This document shows, in pieces, positions 38,324 through 51,171 of a stretch of DNA of 64,000 nt. The position numbers and the translations under genes are program-made. How positions within the stretch are numbered: the stretch's first letter is position 1; each line of letters begins with the position of its first letter. Origin of the DNA: Eucommia ulmoides (Eukaryota > Streptophyta > Magnoliopsida > Garryales > Eucommiaceae); the NCBI GenBank assembly GCA_016647705.1, contig CM028333.1, positions 9,250,616-9,314,615 on the forward strand, written 5' to 3'. The notes under the pieces were generated by a model. That model saw nothing but the letters and a program-made list of their open reading frames with translations, made no database searches and was not told where the DNA came from.

Positions 38324-40245
38324 ATGACATCAAAAAGCAATCCTGAATCTCCCTGTACGGCCCAAATGGCTCAGATGCAGGAAACCGTCGACATGTTGAG
38401 GGAAATGATTAACGAACTTAGCCGACCTCAGGAGGTGCCTGTTCCTCCGTCCAGTGGAACTCCTATGACTGAATCACTAGATGGAAATCCTCCAAGTGTC
38501 AAGATGGAGAAATTAGTGCCGAATCCGAACTACGTCGGCCTGAACTTTGCGGTATCGGTCTACCATGGACCCCAGATGGGCCCTCAGCCCTTCACCTATG
38601 GAGTGCCGGCATATCCTAACTAGGGGAATGTCTATTAGACCTTGCCAGAAGGCTTAGCCCCCACCGTACCATAGATCCTCATTCACCCGAAGAGGGTCGT
38701 TGCTCCACCGAACGATCTGAATGGTAATTAACTAACCCCGACCACTAAAATCGAAAATAGAAAAGAAGATAATGGACCCCCTCTGGCCTTGGTTCTGAAA
38801 ATGGAAGAGTTGGAGAAAACCATAAAAGAATTGAAAGAGATAAGTCATCTAGGAAAGCAGCGCACAAGGAGTTGTCAGTACTACCCCGAGTTGTGTATTC
38901 GGAAAACTTCGTAGTTCCAGAGTTCACTAAGTATGATGGCACGGGCCCCCCCAGAGTGGCATGTAAGCATTTACAAGGAAGAATTGGGAGTCCATGCTCA
39001 GAACGAAGACCTTTGTCTAAAGATGTTCCGATGATCATTGAAAGGACTGACTTTCAGCTGGTACATGACCTTGGACCTGGCGCAGATTAAAATGTTCAAG
39101 GATTTAGTAAAAGCCTTCTATGAGTAGTATGTGTACAATAAGGATGTCGCGCTGGATCGTAATACCCTCTACCAGATACTAAAAAAGAAAAATGAGAGTT
39201 TCCGGAGGTACATTGCCCGCTGGAGGGAGGAGGCTGCCAAAGTTGTCCCCAGGCTAAATGAGGAGGCTCAATTAGATATATTCAAGTCAATCCAGATGCC
39301 GCCATTCTATCGAGATCTATTAAGCATAGCAGTAACTTCCTTCGGCGATGCAATTAAATAAGCCGAGGTAATAAAAGATGGAATAAGAAGTGGAAAGATT
39401 GAAGGGACCTTGCTCGATCAGACTAAGAGGTCAGCCCCACCAAAGAAAAAAGAAGATGAAGTAGCTAACGTTGTTTCCCTCCAGCAAACCCATCACCAGA
39501 ACTACCCCCAAGCTTCCTATCCCCAAAACTACCCGAACCAAAATAACTAATATCGCAACTATCCTTCTCAAAATCGCCAAAACCAACATTACCCCCAGAA
39601 CCAATCCTATTCCCAAAGTCGTCCCCGCTATTACCAGAATGTACATTTTTCTTACCAAAACCACATTCCCCAATATTATCCCCAGGCGTACCAAACACCC
39701 TCTTACCATACATATCAACCAAACCCGAACACCCCACCTCAAATTCCTAACCATACCCTAAGGTTAGGAATCCAATACCACCAAGGTTCTCTACCTCGTG
39801 CTACTAGGGAAAACTTCCGGAACGATGATAAGGAGCTGCTAGACCTTCCGATCTCAATCACCAAGATGTATCGGAGTTGTTTGAAGTAGGGATGTTGACA
39901 CCCCTTCTATCCTACAAAGTTAAACTTGGGAGTAAAATAGCTTCTTCAAATGCTTTCTATAAATACCACTCGGGAACCAGAGGACATGCCATCGAGCAAT
40001 GCTTTCAGCTAAATAATAAGATCCGGGAGTTCATACGGACGAGAGCCATCACGCTTCCTAAAAGCTGGAGACTGGTGCGCCAAACTGTCAGCAGAATCCA
40101 CTATTTGAGCATGCACCTTCAAGGAGTGGTGAAGTTAATCTTTACCAAAATGTTGGTGGAGATGGGAGCGAGTCATGTGCCTGAGGCTCGATTTAAAAAA
40201 TCTGAAGGCTACAAAACTGGGTTTTCTTGTTTACTTTCAATTTGC
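38324..40245 (+). pseudogene. Gag of the Tat/Ogre-like element
   Basis: The start MTSKSNPESPCTAQMAQMQE leads into a coiled-coil-like segment. The gag core follows, VVPEFTKYDGTGPPR (plus one frame, near 38,900) and NESFRRYIARWREEAAKV (39,195-39,250), typical of retrotransposon gag. A Gln/Asn/Tyr/Pro-rich stretch (39,483-39,750) and a knuckle-like YHSGTRGHAIEQC end it; the first Cys of the knuckle is replaced. Stops at 38,621 and 39,359, one in the Q/N/Y stretch and at least two frame changes make it non-functional. Gag would form the particle that packages element RNA. Confidence 0.75.
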
Positions 40246-41980
40246 TAGAAGTTTTGATAAAATTGGGATGTTTTTATATACTCACCTCTCCATCCCGTTG
40301 GTCTTTTGGATGGAAAGGGATTTTGCTTTATAATGACTTTTAAATTTCAATAAATGCAATACTGTTTTATCCCAAACTATGGTCTAATATTTGAATATTA
40401 CTCTTTCAGGTACCCAAAATTGCCTGCATATGTTGTATGTGATGTGACTGAGCAAGGATGCAAGTATATGATTTCAATACAGAGCTAGACCACGATCTAA
40501 TGGGAATAGCAACAAATAAAGATTTTGTTAAGCCAAACGATGGTGAGATCCAAAAGGCCCCCTAACTAAATCCGACAACCATTCCAGAGTACCGGAGAAT
40601 TCGAAAATCAAGATTGGCTTCCATTTCTCTAACAATTCCTTAATATATCGTTGCAAGTTGATCAAGCCGTCTCTGGTGGTTCTTTAGTGATTTGATAAAA
40701 TTGAGTATAAACATCTTGGTTCGCCTGCAGTCAGACTCTAGTGGCGAGAAGGGAACACAGTCATCCCAGGCCAATGATCCCAATGAAGAAAGTCTCAATT
40801 CGCAAAGAAAAACAAGTTCATTGATAAGTTTGGCTGCCCCTGAATCATTGTAAGTTCGATCATCTATTTTTATTTTTTTTTTTAAAAAAAAAGAAAAAAT
40901 AAAGGAAAAAATAAAAGAAAATGAAAAACAAAAAGTAGGGTAGTTGAGCAAGAAGCGCTACTGCAAATATGGAAGAGATTTGAAGAGAAAATAAATATGA
41001 TAGATTGATTTGTTTAAGTTTTTCGCCTCGATCCAAATTGGCGGGCAAACGACGTTTTTCAGAATCAAAACTTGATGGATTTGAATGGAATTAGAATTTG
41101 TGAAAAGAAATATTGGTCGTGGTCTGGAAATGTATTGGAATCATATTCCTTTGCAATCCGACTCAAGATCTCACAAAAAATCATATCAGGCATTGAAGGT
41201 ATTCCTTTAGTAATTTTCGACATTTATCCATTTTTTGGACTAAATTAGTTTTGCAGGACTTGAGAAAACACAGAGTATGTAGGAGTATTAGAATCCCAAG
41301 CTTTAAAGCACCTAGAAATTTGAGAAGACAAGAATCCAGTCGTGCAAGCCAAGGAGATCTTGATAAAGGCATGTTGGGCCCTTCCATGAGTTGAAAAGTG
41401 AAATCTCATAAGTAAAAAAAAAAAAGTTTCATCGAACCACCTGAGGCATGTCGGACCGTGAGTGGGAAAGCGAAGCCTCTAAATTCAAATAGAAAAATCT
41501 CCCGATACTATTCCGATCCAAGCTCCATTACCCGAAGCGATTACGGTCGAAAGGGGGGAACGGAATTGTGAGTCATCAAAGGTAATAATTTTTCAGACTA
41601 TGGTTTTGTTTTGAAAGTGTTATTTTACAGAGATCTCAAAAAGACTGGAAGCATGGATTTTCTTATCACTGGGACATCTTACCTTCTTCCCTACTCAAAT
41701 TGGATACTTTTATTACAGAAAATTTAGAAGCTCTAAATGAGCATTCAAGTATGCATTTTGCCCTAAAATGGGCGTTCAGTGAACTACGCTGAACCTAATC
41801 CTTGGCGTAATGCTAAAGTACGTAAGCAAGCTGTAAAGGTTCAGTAATCAAAGGGTCAATTTCGCCCCAGCCCAAAGTTGGGGCACATTATATGGAATTT
41901 GTCTATTTTTGCATTTAGGGAGATTTTGAATTGGGCAGCCCCAGCCATTGGCTGGGGCACACATTTTATATCCTACCCTT
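40246..41980. other. Unrecognised internal region of the Tat/Ogre-like element
   Basis: Here pol would be expected, but no RT (YXDD-type), integrase or chromodomain motif is visible in any frame. Short open frames are unlike one another. It may be a 3' non-coding region retained after deletion of pol. Confidence 0.5.
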
Positions 41981-41984
41981 AGTT

Positions 41985-42640
41985 CACACCTACCTCTCTG
42001 TGGTGACTTTTCCATTTGCATTCTGCCTCTCTGTGATGGTGTTTCTTTTTGCATTATGCCCTCCCGTGGTGGTTTTTTCATTTTTGCATTTGGTCTCTCC
42101 GTGATGGCCTTTTCATTTTTGCATTTGGCCTCTTCGTGATGGCCTTTTCATTTTTGTATTCTGGTTGACTTTTCTATTTGCATTTTACATCTCTATGATG
42201 GCCTTTCATTTTTGCATTATGCCCTTTCGCAGTGGTTATGCCCCTCCGTGATAACTTTTTCCATTTGTATTTTGCCCATTTGTGGTGAGTTTTCATTTTT
42301 TGCATTATACCCCTCCGTGGTGGCTTTTCATTTTTGCATTTTTGTTTCTCCGTGATGGCCTTTTCATTTTGCATTTTGCCTCTCCGTGATAGCTTTTCCA
42401 TTTTTGCATTCGGCCTCTCCGTGATGGCTTTTCATTTTGTATTTGTGCCTCTCCGTGATGACCTTTCATTTTTGCATTATGCTTCTCTATGATGGCTTAT
42501 CATTTTTTTTTTTGCATTATGCCCCTCAGTGGTGATTTTTTATTTTTTGCATTTTTGCCTCTCCGTGATGGCTCTTTTCTATTTTCTGCATTACTTCTCC
42601 GTGAGAGCCACTTTATTTTTGCATTCTTTCATCGCCCCGT
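41985..42640. repeat. Minisatellite in the 3' untranslated region
   Basis: A 33-42-bp unit, built around cctctccgtgatggcctttt followed by catttttgcat, is repeated some 16 times with variation. It yields repetitive minus-strand ORFs that are not genes. Confidence 0.85.
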
Positions 42641-42774
42641 TTGTGGCATATGCTGAACTACGTGTGACTTAATTCTTTGCACTGTCGAGATACGTAGACA
42701 ACCCTTGTAAGGTTCAGTCGCAGTTCATCCATATTTCATTCCCATCTTTTTCCATCATGACAAAGAAGGGCAGC

Positions 42775-43971
42775 TGTAGACACGACATTTTAACCGTTCC
42801 GGAAAAAAATTATATTTTATTTTAAAAATTATTTTATTTTTATTTAAAAAAATAAAGAAAAAAGAAAAGAAAAAAAAAGAAAAAAAAGAAAAGAGAGATA
42901 AAAGAAAAAAAGAAAAAAAATAGAAAAGAAAAAGTTTCCTTGTCAAAATGGGTTTAGGTTTCTTTTTTCTTTTCCTTTTAGGTTTTGTTTCATTTTCCTC
43001 GTCGAATTGGAACAGGGTGTCCTAAGGTTTTAAGGATTTTTCACTTTCCATCCTTATTATAAATAGGACCCTCCTCCTCATAGTTTAAAAACTAAAAAAA
43101 AAGAATAATAATAAATAAAAAAAAATAGAGAAAAACTCTTTGGAGACATTTAAAAATTGAGAGGAAAAATCCTTATAGAGTGATTATCATCGCAAATCCT
43201 TACGGGAAGTTGTCTACGCGAGAGAAAAGCCCGAGTATCGATATTCTTGGCCTAGAACAAAAGAAAAACTAAAAAATCAAGTCGTCAGATGATCCGATGA
43301 AAACGCCGGAGTGAGTTTCTCGTGCTTAAACCTAACTCCGATCGTTAGGTGAATGATGTTTTATTATTTATTTTGCTGCATTTTTTTTTATTTTGTATTT
43401 TTTTTTGCATTTTTTTATTTTTATTTTTATTTTATTCTTCTTATCAAAACCCTAAAAAATAAAATAAAAATAAAAATAACAATAAAATCTTTTATTGGTA
43501 GGAATTAATCCTTACGAACCTTAAGTTGAATTCGACGATTCGATAAATCGCGAGAGAGTTTTCCGTATCCTCGTTTCCATTTTCCGACCCGAGTAGAATT
43601 TAGAAATGAATGATTTTAGGAGATTTCTTCCTCGGTAGATTTTTCGTGGGATTTCGTTTAAGTTTCGAAAAGATTAATTTCAACTAAATTGTTTCCATGA
43701 GCCTTCCTCAATTCTCATATCCATAGAATTTAAGGGAATTTCAAATCGAGACTTCTTTAAATGATTGGGCAAACTTAAAATAAATATTTTTGCATCCATC
43801 TAGCATATTTACTTCTTGTATTATTTAGATGACATGTTTAGTACACTTTCACCACTCACACTTTTTTTTTTCTACATATAGTTTTTTTTTTTTAATTAAA
43901 TCATTATCACATATAATCAGGTTAATTCACGTAATATTCATATCAGTTTGTATTGACGAATTTAAATTAAA
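42775..43971 (+). repeat. 3' LTR, first part
   Basis: Starts TGTAGACACGACATTTTAAC after a purine-rich tract (caaagaaggg at 42,761-42,770). It is cut by the nested MULE at taaattaaa (43,963-43,971) and resumes at 56,780. Confidence 0.9.
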
Positions 43972-44250
43972 AGGATGCTGACTGAACAGTCCCCAAACAC
44001 GCTGAAAACTACCGATTAAACCCTCTGACATTTCCTTGCACCGTCTGATCCTTTTGCCATTTTAGTGACGATATTGCCCCTCTCATGCGCCTCACGCTTA
44101 ACAGCACATCTTCTGTTGCTAACCTCCCCTGTTTTTCGGGATCTATATATGGTAACGAATTCAGTGTATTGCGGACACTGTATATCATTTGATTCTCTTC
44201 GAAAAGAAGTGTTAATCGCATTTTTGGAGATTTTTTCTTGATGTAATTGA

Positions 44251-44834
44251 TGTTACATGTAACATTTAAAAATATCAGAAAAAAAATTCATGCCATCCGT
44301 TGTATAATCATGTTACATGTAACATTTTCAATGTCACATGTAACATCTGCTCGCGTTGCATGCATATTCATGGTGTGCAAAAAAATAAAAAATGTTATAT
44401 GTAACATCCAATGTAACATTACTGATTATGTGACCATAACGATGATTTCATTGATGTTACATGTAACATCCATTTTGAAACTAAAAAATGTGAATATGTG
44501 TCCATGACGATAATTTCATTAATGTTACATGTAACATTTGCACGTTCTGCCAATAATTCCATATCCAAAATGGGGTTGTCGTTAAACATTACTGAATATG
44601 TCATTGATGTTACATGTAACATCTATTTTGAACTAGAAAATATGAATGTGTCCATGACGATAATTTCATTGATGTTACATGTAACATTTGCACGTTCTGC
44701 TAATAATTCCATATCCAAAGTGGGGTTGTCGTTAACCATTATTGAATATGTGTGTCCATAAGAATGACACATGTAACATACTTTTGACCCCCAAAAAATG
44801 TGGATATATCTTGAAAATGTTACATGTAATATTG
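44251..44834. promoter_or_regulatory. Palindrome cluster 1 (3' end of the MULE)
   Basis: Exact TGTTACATGTAACA sites start at 44251, 44311, 44455, 44523, 44608 and 44673. Variants occur near 44332, 44393, 44766 and 44819. Several sites sit in repeated phrases such as cgataatttcattgatg, showing local duplication. Confidence 0.85.
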
Positions 44835-46230
44835 GAAGGTTGGTTCTCAGAATTGTAGGTTTTTTCCCAGTTTGTGTCTCTAAGACGAAACCCAAACTAT
44901 GCAAATAAGTGTCAAACCACCAAAATAATAGTTCGTGCATCCAAAAAATAGTTGTGTTGCATTTTACACAACACAAAACAACAAAAACCCAATTATAGCT
45001 TTCATACAAAAATAAAAATCTAGCTACGTATGATGTTTAAACCAAACAAAGACAGGTTAACAAGTAATTTGTTCTAATCCATACAAAACAAAACTCTGGT
45101 TTTTTAGTTGTTCTGTGCTTCTTCAGCACGACGTGTTTCGTTATTTTTCTTTGTTTGGAAGTCATCAAAAGTCCAAGATCTGGGTGGATCATTGAGGAAT
45201 TTGTGCACAAGTGCTGCTCTTTCTCTTCTGAAACCTTCAATGCCATAATTAACGTTGATTTGTACGCTGTTGAATATGCTCTTCATGATATGAATTATAG
45301 CAACACCGCAATCAACGATGCAAAATATATTATATTAATAGAATTCATCAATAACTGGTGTGTTTGGGTAACATAATTCATTAGCGATAAAGTGAAGTGC
45401 ACTTACACAGATGATTCTTGATCTGGCACATTATTGGAGTTTGAAATTTTAGCATCCAACAGTTGATATTCGCTCGCTTCCTTTGACAATAATGCATTAA
45501 CATAACGAACCTACATTTGACCATGGAACAAAAATGGTGAGGATTACTCATTCAACATTGCTCTGGCACACAAAAAAGCTTCAAACCTATTTATTAAAAC
45601 TCACAAGACTTTTTGCATTCTCGTAAAATCTATCAACATCTCCCGGACGTCAGAGGTTGATCGAATTGTAGTGCGTCCATTTCTTCTCTTGCTTATCACA
45701 GACAAGCAGTGTCCAGTGTCCAGTTGATGATGTCAATCCTAAAGTATTTATTAGGAAATGCACAAATCTATAGTTGTCGAAAAATACTTCTATAATTTTT
45801 GGGTTAAGATTGTCTGCCAATATTTTCTTGTCCCCTTGTGTAATCCAAAACTACATATATTTGAAAAACATATTCAAAACATTAGTGACACGCAAATGTG
45901 TGCATGCAAATCAAACAAAAAAATAAATAAATAACACATTCAAAATGAAAAAAAAAAAATGTAAAAGTTTGATTACCCAGCAACAACTATTGATGAAATA
46001 TGACCTATTTGGAAAATCATGACCAATCCCTTTTAAATCACTTGTAACTTTTGCTTGATCAAGAGACATCATCTCCATACATCCATTGATGACCTAAAAA
46101 ACATTTTATTAATCATCAACATAATGTTATAATCATCTGTATATTTCAAAAAATAAACAAAAAAAGTGTAAGTAACATGACCGGCGTGTTGCATGTTATA
46201 TGTGACATACATATATAGGCTTGTAAAAAA

Positions 46231-46347
46231 TGTTACATGTAACATTGACACAAATATCACAAGATGTAACTATTAAAAATGTTACATGTAACATTACACC
46301 TGAAAAGTTACATGTAACATCGCAAAAATGAAATGTTACATATAACA
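46231..46347. promoter_or_regulatory. Palindrome cluster 2 (intron of the ULP1-type gene)
   Basis: Exact sites start at 46231 and 46280, with one-mismatch forms at 46306 and 46334. They lie between the exons ending near 46,086 and starting near 46,470. Confidence 0.8.
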
Positions 46348-49059
46348 TTTCGCCCTTGTTATAATAATAAGTGACTCACAATATTTGAGAGTTGAGTTTC
46401 CCACATCAATCCAATCAAATCAATGATGGATACTTGAGCGAACACCCATTCTGCTCCCCAAACAAATACTCTGCAATAATATTAAAAAAGTAAAACAAAA
46501 ATTATGTACATCTAATGTCCGTTGTTCCAAAGAATAGCATATTTGACACTTAAACTTACCCACATCCATCCTCCCATATAATCAGATTGAGTTTGTCCCA
46601 ATCATCGTCTACAATCATTTTTGCAACGGCGCTATTACGTGGAGGCAATTCTTGAGGTTCATCATCGTTGTGGGCCAATGTACTTTGCTCATTGCTCTTC
46701 ACAACATCAGGGACTGGTGCATCATACTTTTTCTTCAATCGTCGCGGTTTCTTAACAGGTACATCGTATTTGTGGACCGATTCATCATCAGTCTTCCGTG
46801 TCCTCATGCGACTCTTGACGTTTTTTACAAGTGATGTTGGTGTTTCGGTTTCAGCCTTTGAACACGTAATGCGCCTAAGCTTAAGTTTTGCTGGAATTGA
46901 CGTCCTTGGCGGTAAATTGTGGGCAGCAATGATTGATGCTTGCCTGACAATCACGTTATCTCTGTCTTCAAGCTCACACCGGTAAAACTTTGTCAGACTA
47001 GACATTTTTTCAGTATGTTCCATATCTTTCTCTACTGTCTGTGTTGCCGAATGCACAACAGCTTCTTCAAGCTTTTCCACCATCCTCTCTTGTTGTGTAA
47101 CATTGTAAACTTCAGCTTCTACCAGCTTCTCGTCTGTTTTCTTTTTCTCTTCCATTAACCTCTCTATCTCAGCCTGCAGTTGGTTTTTCTCATCACCAAT
47201 TCGCTCTATCTCACCTTTCATCTGCTGAATCTTTTTTTTTTTTTTCATTCTTTTCTTCATCTTCTTGTGCTTCGTCCTCGCTTTATATACCTTGTGTAAT
47301 AGTTTCTGATTGCTTTCGACATGCTCTGTTAAATTTTGTGAACCTCCACAAAATTTAAGAACGTCCACATCAAATAGCTGCGATATTAACAAATCAAATG
47401 ACGGCATATCGTCAGCAACAGACACCTCATCTTCTCCCTTAATCTTAGCACTAGTATTAGATGAACTAGTCTCTGTGTCACCATGCACAGGTAGTACAAC
47501 ACTTGCCCTAAGCTCCGACACTAGATATGATGTTAGTCCCCGGAAAACCTAAACTCATCAGTAAAAAAGTGCAAAAACAATGTTATGTATCAGAAAAATA
47601 CACTAAAACATCCCCCCCCCCCCCCCCCAAATGTGTTACATATAACATTTTATACCCTGTTTTTTATTGTAACACAAATTCTGTTACATTTAACAAAAAA
47701 AAAACCACCTGGTATGCAGTTAAATTGTGCAATCCAAGGTCGGCCGACATTGATGTTGTCATGTCCCGTTTTAGAAAATTAGGGGAAAAAAACACACACC
47801 TGATCAGCGGTTAAATTATGTAAATCTAGTCCGGGAGCAATCGATGTCAACGCCATCATATCTAATTTTAAAAAACGAGGGACTGCAACCATCTTTGATG
47901 CCACTGGCCGGATCAACCTTGAGTGCTCGCACAACCAAAACTGGAAAAACAACATAAAAACATTTTGCAGAAACAGTTATATATTATGCATAATTACTAC
48001 TGAAAATTAGCACGATTGTTATTACCTGCAAAGCAATGACACATCCAATTACAGAGCTCGGTCTATGATATCCACATTCAATTGATGACATCAAATTTGA
48101 ATGAATGGCGCCAGCCCATTTGTAAGTTGCCATAACATCCAAATCCTCGACAATGTTCAGGTTTGATACTCGAACATACTGCCCCTTATTACTGAAGAAG
48201 CAGGTTGTCAACAAAAGAAGACACAGTAGTCAAACAACATCCTTCACACTTTCTTCGTCTTGTTATTTGATGGCAGCATGTAACATTTGCTTTAACTGTA
48301 CAACACTTACCTTGTTCGTGTTCAAACCTTGACGCGCTAAGAATACACAATCTTGCTTCTTTGCGTACCTATCGGGCAGTTGTACATCACCGCGTGGCAA
48401 ACCAAAAATAAGTTGCACATCATTGCTTGTGAACTCCACAAAGCGTGGCCCCAATTTGAATTTTTTTTTTTCCGGATGATAGCACCGAATAATATTCACT
48501 ATCAAACTGTCTTCAATGGGCTGAAACCTTGTCATCTTGATCATTCATCAGTGCTTTCATGGTGTTCCAAAAGGGGGTGCGTCGTAAATAAGATATATGT
48601 TCATCACCTAGTTATAATTCATTGATTACTGATGAGACCTGTGATAGGTTACATCGGTATTTGATCAGTCCTGATGGGGCTTGGCCAATTGTCGCTACTC
48701 CTTGTTTGCTTGTTGACGCTATTGGCACATCTGGGACATGTTTCCCCCAAAATGGAAGACACATAAATCATTAAATACTAAAAACTGTTCCAAATTCTAA
48801 AAATAAAGCAAATAAGAATTGTGTAAAAACATTTTTTTTCCCATCCTCAATATCATCTGCGCTTATATGCGTGTCATAAGCATCAACAGCCAGTACTGTG
48901 TTGTGATGAGCATCACCAGCAGGTAATGTGTCATCTGCGAAATGTATATTAATGCATAAAAACCCCCACACAAAAGATGTTACATTTCCTGCACTCTAAA
49001 ATCTCTTTCCAACAACATGCAATCAAATTTCTTGTATACAGAACAAGAATAGCCGAAAA

Positions 49060-49423
49060 TGTTACATGTAACATCTGTGAACAAATTTTGAAAACATCGA
49101 TAAAAATGAAAAAATACATTAATGTTACATTTAATGTATTGATGTTACATTTTCACAACAACTAAATCAAAAAATTTGGACACAATATGACAAATTTTTT
49201 AGCACACAAACCAGTGAAAAACTAAAAAATGTTACATGTAACATCTGTGAACAAATTTGAAACATCGACAAAAATGAAAAAATACATTAATGTTACATTT
49301 CATGTATTGATGTTACATTTTCAAAACTGAACATGTTACATGTAACATCTGTGAACAACTTATAAAACACCGACAAATTTTTGAGCACACATCAGTAATA
49401 ACTGAAAAATGTTACATGTAACA
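49060..49423. promoter_or_regulatory. Palindrome cluster 3 (first intron of the ULP1-type gene)
   Basis: Exact sites start at 49060, 49230, 49334 and 49410, with half-sites (tgttacattt) near 49,121, 49,142, 49,289 and 49,310. The sites are embedded in a repeated unit of about 170 bp containing ctgtgaacaaatttt. Confidence 0.85.
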
Positions 49424-50235
49424 TTTGTGCGCAAATTTTTTGAAAAACAACGACAATAGCTGAAGTACTACTTCAAAAATCTGGTAAAAAATGATTCGCA
49501 CCAAATATATGAAATTTGTGACTGGCGTATTGTCACCACACCAAGTAAATCATGATGTACGGCTAAAATCACATAACTGTGCACGAAGAAAATCGATCCA
49601 GATCAGGTTGGCATACTTGTATGGAGAAATCACTAGACATATACAACTGCACTAAACAAATCACAATATCGCTTGTAGAAATCACAAAATGCGATATGCA
49701 AAACAGGACTCTATCATGCACAAATGATAACTAAAAATTGTCACTCCTAGATGTTCAATATACGGTTGTATGCCGTAAACTACGAGTCCAAACGCATAAA
49801 CTAAGACCTATCGTCTGATTTCTACGCCGAAACAGTTGAGATCGTCGTAAAAAATTGCATCAATGTTACCTGCGTCGGAAAGATTGACAGGATCATCCGT
49901 AGTATTGGGTTCTTAGTGATCATCTTCTGCCATGTAGACACCATTATGAACTAATTGATACAAAAATCAAGGTTACGGGACCGACAATGATAGGCGCCGG
50001 CGTTGCAGAATGTTAGGGTTTCGATCGTTTAGGGAATATAGAAAGTTCTCCTTTCCAAAATTGAGGACCAGTTATGCTAACGAGACGTGAATACCAGAAC
50101 CCATTATTTCAAAAAAAAAAAAAAAACGTATTTTCCCTAACAAGTTATCAAATGGAGGTTTAATTTTGGGGTGTAATCCTGTGTTACGCATTTATTTATG
50201 TGACCTGTACAATATGTAACAAAAAAATGTAACAT

Positions 50236-50431
50236 TGTTACATGTAACATTTGGTGCTGAGTCCATGTTGTATGTAACATTATTTTGTATGAAAATAAAG
50301 GGTTAGTTACATTTAACATTTGCAATTAAAAAAAAAAAAAAGGGAATGTTTAACTAAAAAATGCTAATGTTACATGTAACAACAAAAAAAAAAAAACGTT
50401 ACACTAAAACATGATAGTGTTACATGTAACA
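50236..50431. promoter_or_regulatory. Palindrome cluster 4 (between the two MULE genes)
   Basis: Exact sites start at 50236, 50368 and 50418, in the spacer between the 3' end of the transposase gene (50,644) and the start of the ULP1-type gene (49,933). They could act on both transcription units. Confidence 0.8.
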
Positions 50432-51171
50432 AATCCATTATTTTCGTGTTGAAAAAATCATCAACAACTTCGCCAAAAACACACTAACAAAAAATATGGA
50501 ATGCAAAAAAAAAAAAAAACATTTATTGTTTCATTGTTGAATACAAATGTCAATTACTAGATATGCCAAAAATCCGTTTTTGTCAAAAAAAATGAAATTC
50601 AACAGTCGTCTCTCGAATCCAAAAACATAATCTCTTGATATACTCAGTCGTATGTCAACGGGTTTTTGCATGTCTTCCTGTTGTGTCTGCCCATTTTTCC
50701 ACATCTCCCACACTTTCTTTCTTTTATCTCACCTCTTAACGATATTCTTACTTTCTTCGGTCGACCTGGTTGCTTCTTTGACAATGGTAGTAATATAATT
50801 GCTTCGCTCTCAACCCACATAGGTCATTCGATTCTTGGGATTGCATAAATTTCTCTCGAATAGGTCTCTCGGTAAAATTTGACGCCGAAGTATTCTTCTA
50901 TGTAATCATGTGCCGGCAAGCCGCTCTTGTTAATCGTTGCACAACCGTGTACGCAAGGGAACCCCTTTATCTGCCATTGTTTACACGAGCATAATCGTCC
51001 CACCGTATCAACTAGCACTGATAGGGATGAATGAATCTCATAACAGCCATCACCAGATGAGTTAATATTCCATGTTCTTTCTTCATTAATCAACTCGCAC
51101 ATTTGTTATCCCAAAACAGTGTAATATCACCATCCATATTTTTTTATTCTTGTCTTTTATCGAACATTAGG

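Larger units (their letters stand above)
45104..49933 (-). pseudogene. DUF1985-like / coiled-coil / ULP1 (C48) peptidase gene of the MULE
   Basis: The start MAEDDH at 49,933 is followed by a stop (probable CAA to TAA) and an acidic exon (about 48,970-48,830). A DUF1985-like block follows: LRRTPFWNTMKALMN, MTRFQPIEDSLIVNI, FTSNDVQLIFGLPRGD, ECGYHRPSSVIGCVIALQ. Next is a Lys/Glu-rich coiled-coil exon with basic tail (47521-46556). The protease part has VFVWGAEWVFAQVS, catalytic His in GHWTLLVCDK (45716-45718) and catalytic Cys in VDCGVAIIH (45308-45310). The usual Asp after YxS is Asn here (YNS, 45665-45667). A TGA at 45650 replaces a likely Arg codon; a frameshift lies near 48,545. ULP1-type enzymes cleave SUMO; the role in transposition is not settled. 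Confidence 0.8.

Noticed and set aside
39431-39761. Gly/Val-rich minus-strand ORFs and a Thr/Pro-rich plus ORF
   Set aside because: They are shadows of the Gln/Asn/Tyr-rich gag stretch in its true frame.
41985-42640. Regular repeats considered as a CRISPR array
   Set aside because: There are no unique spacers of constant length; it is a minisatellite inside a plant retrotransposon.
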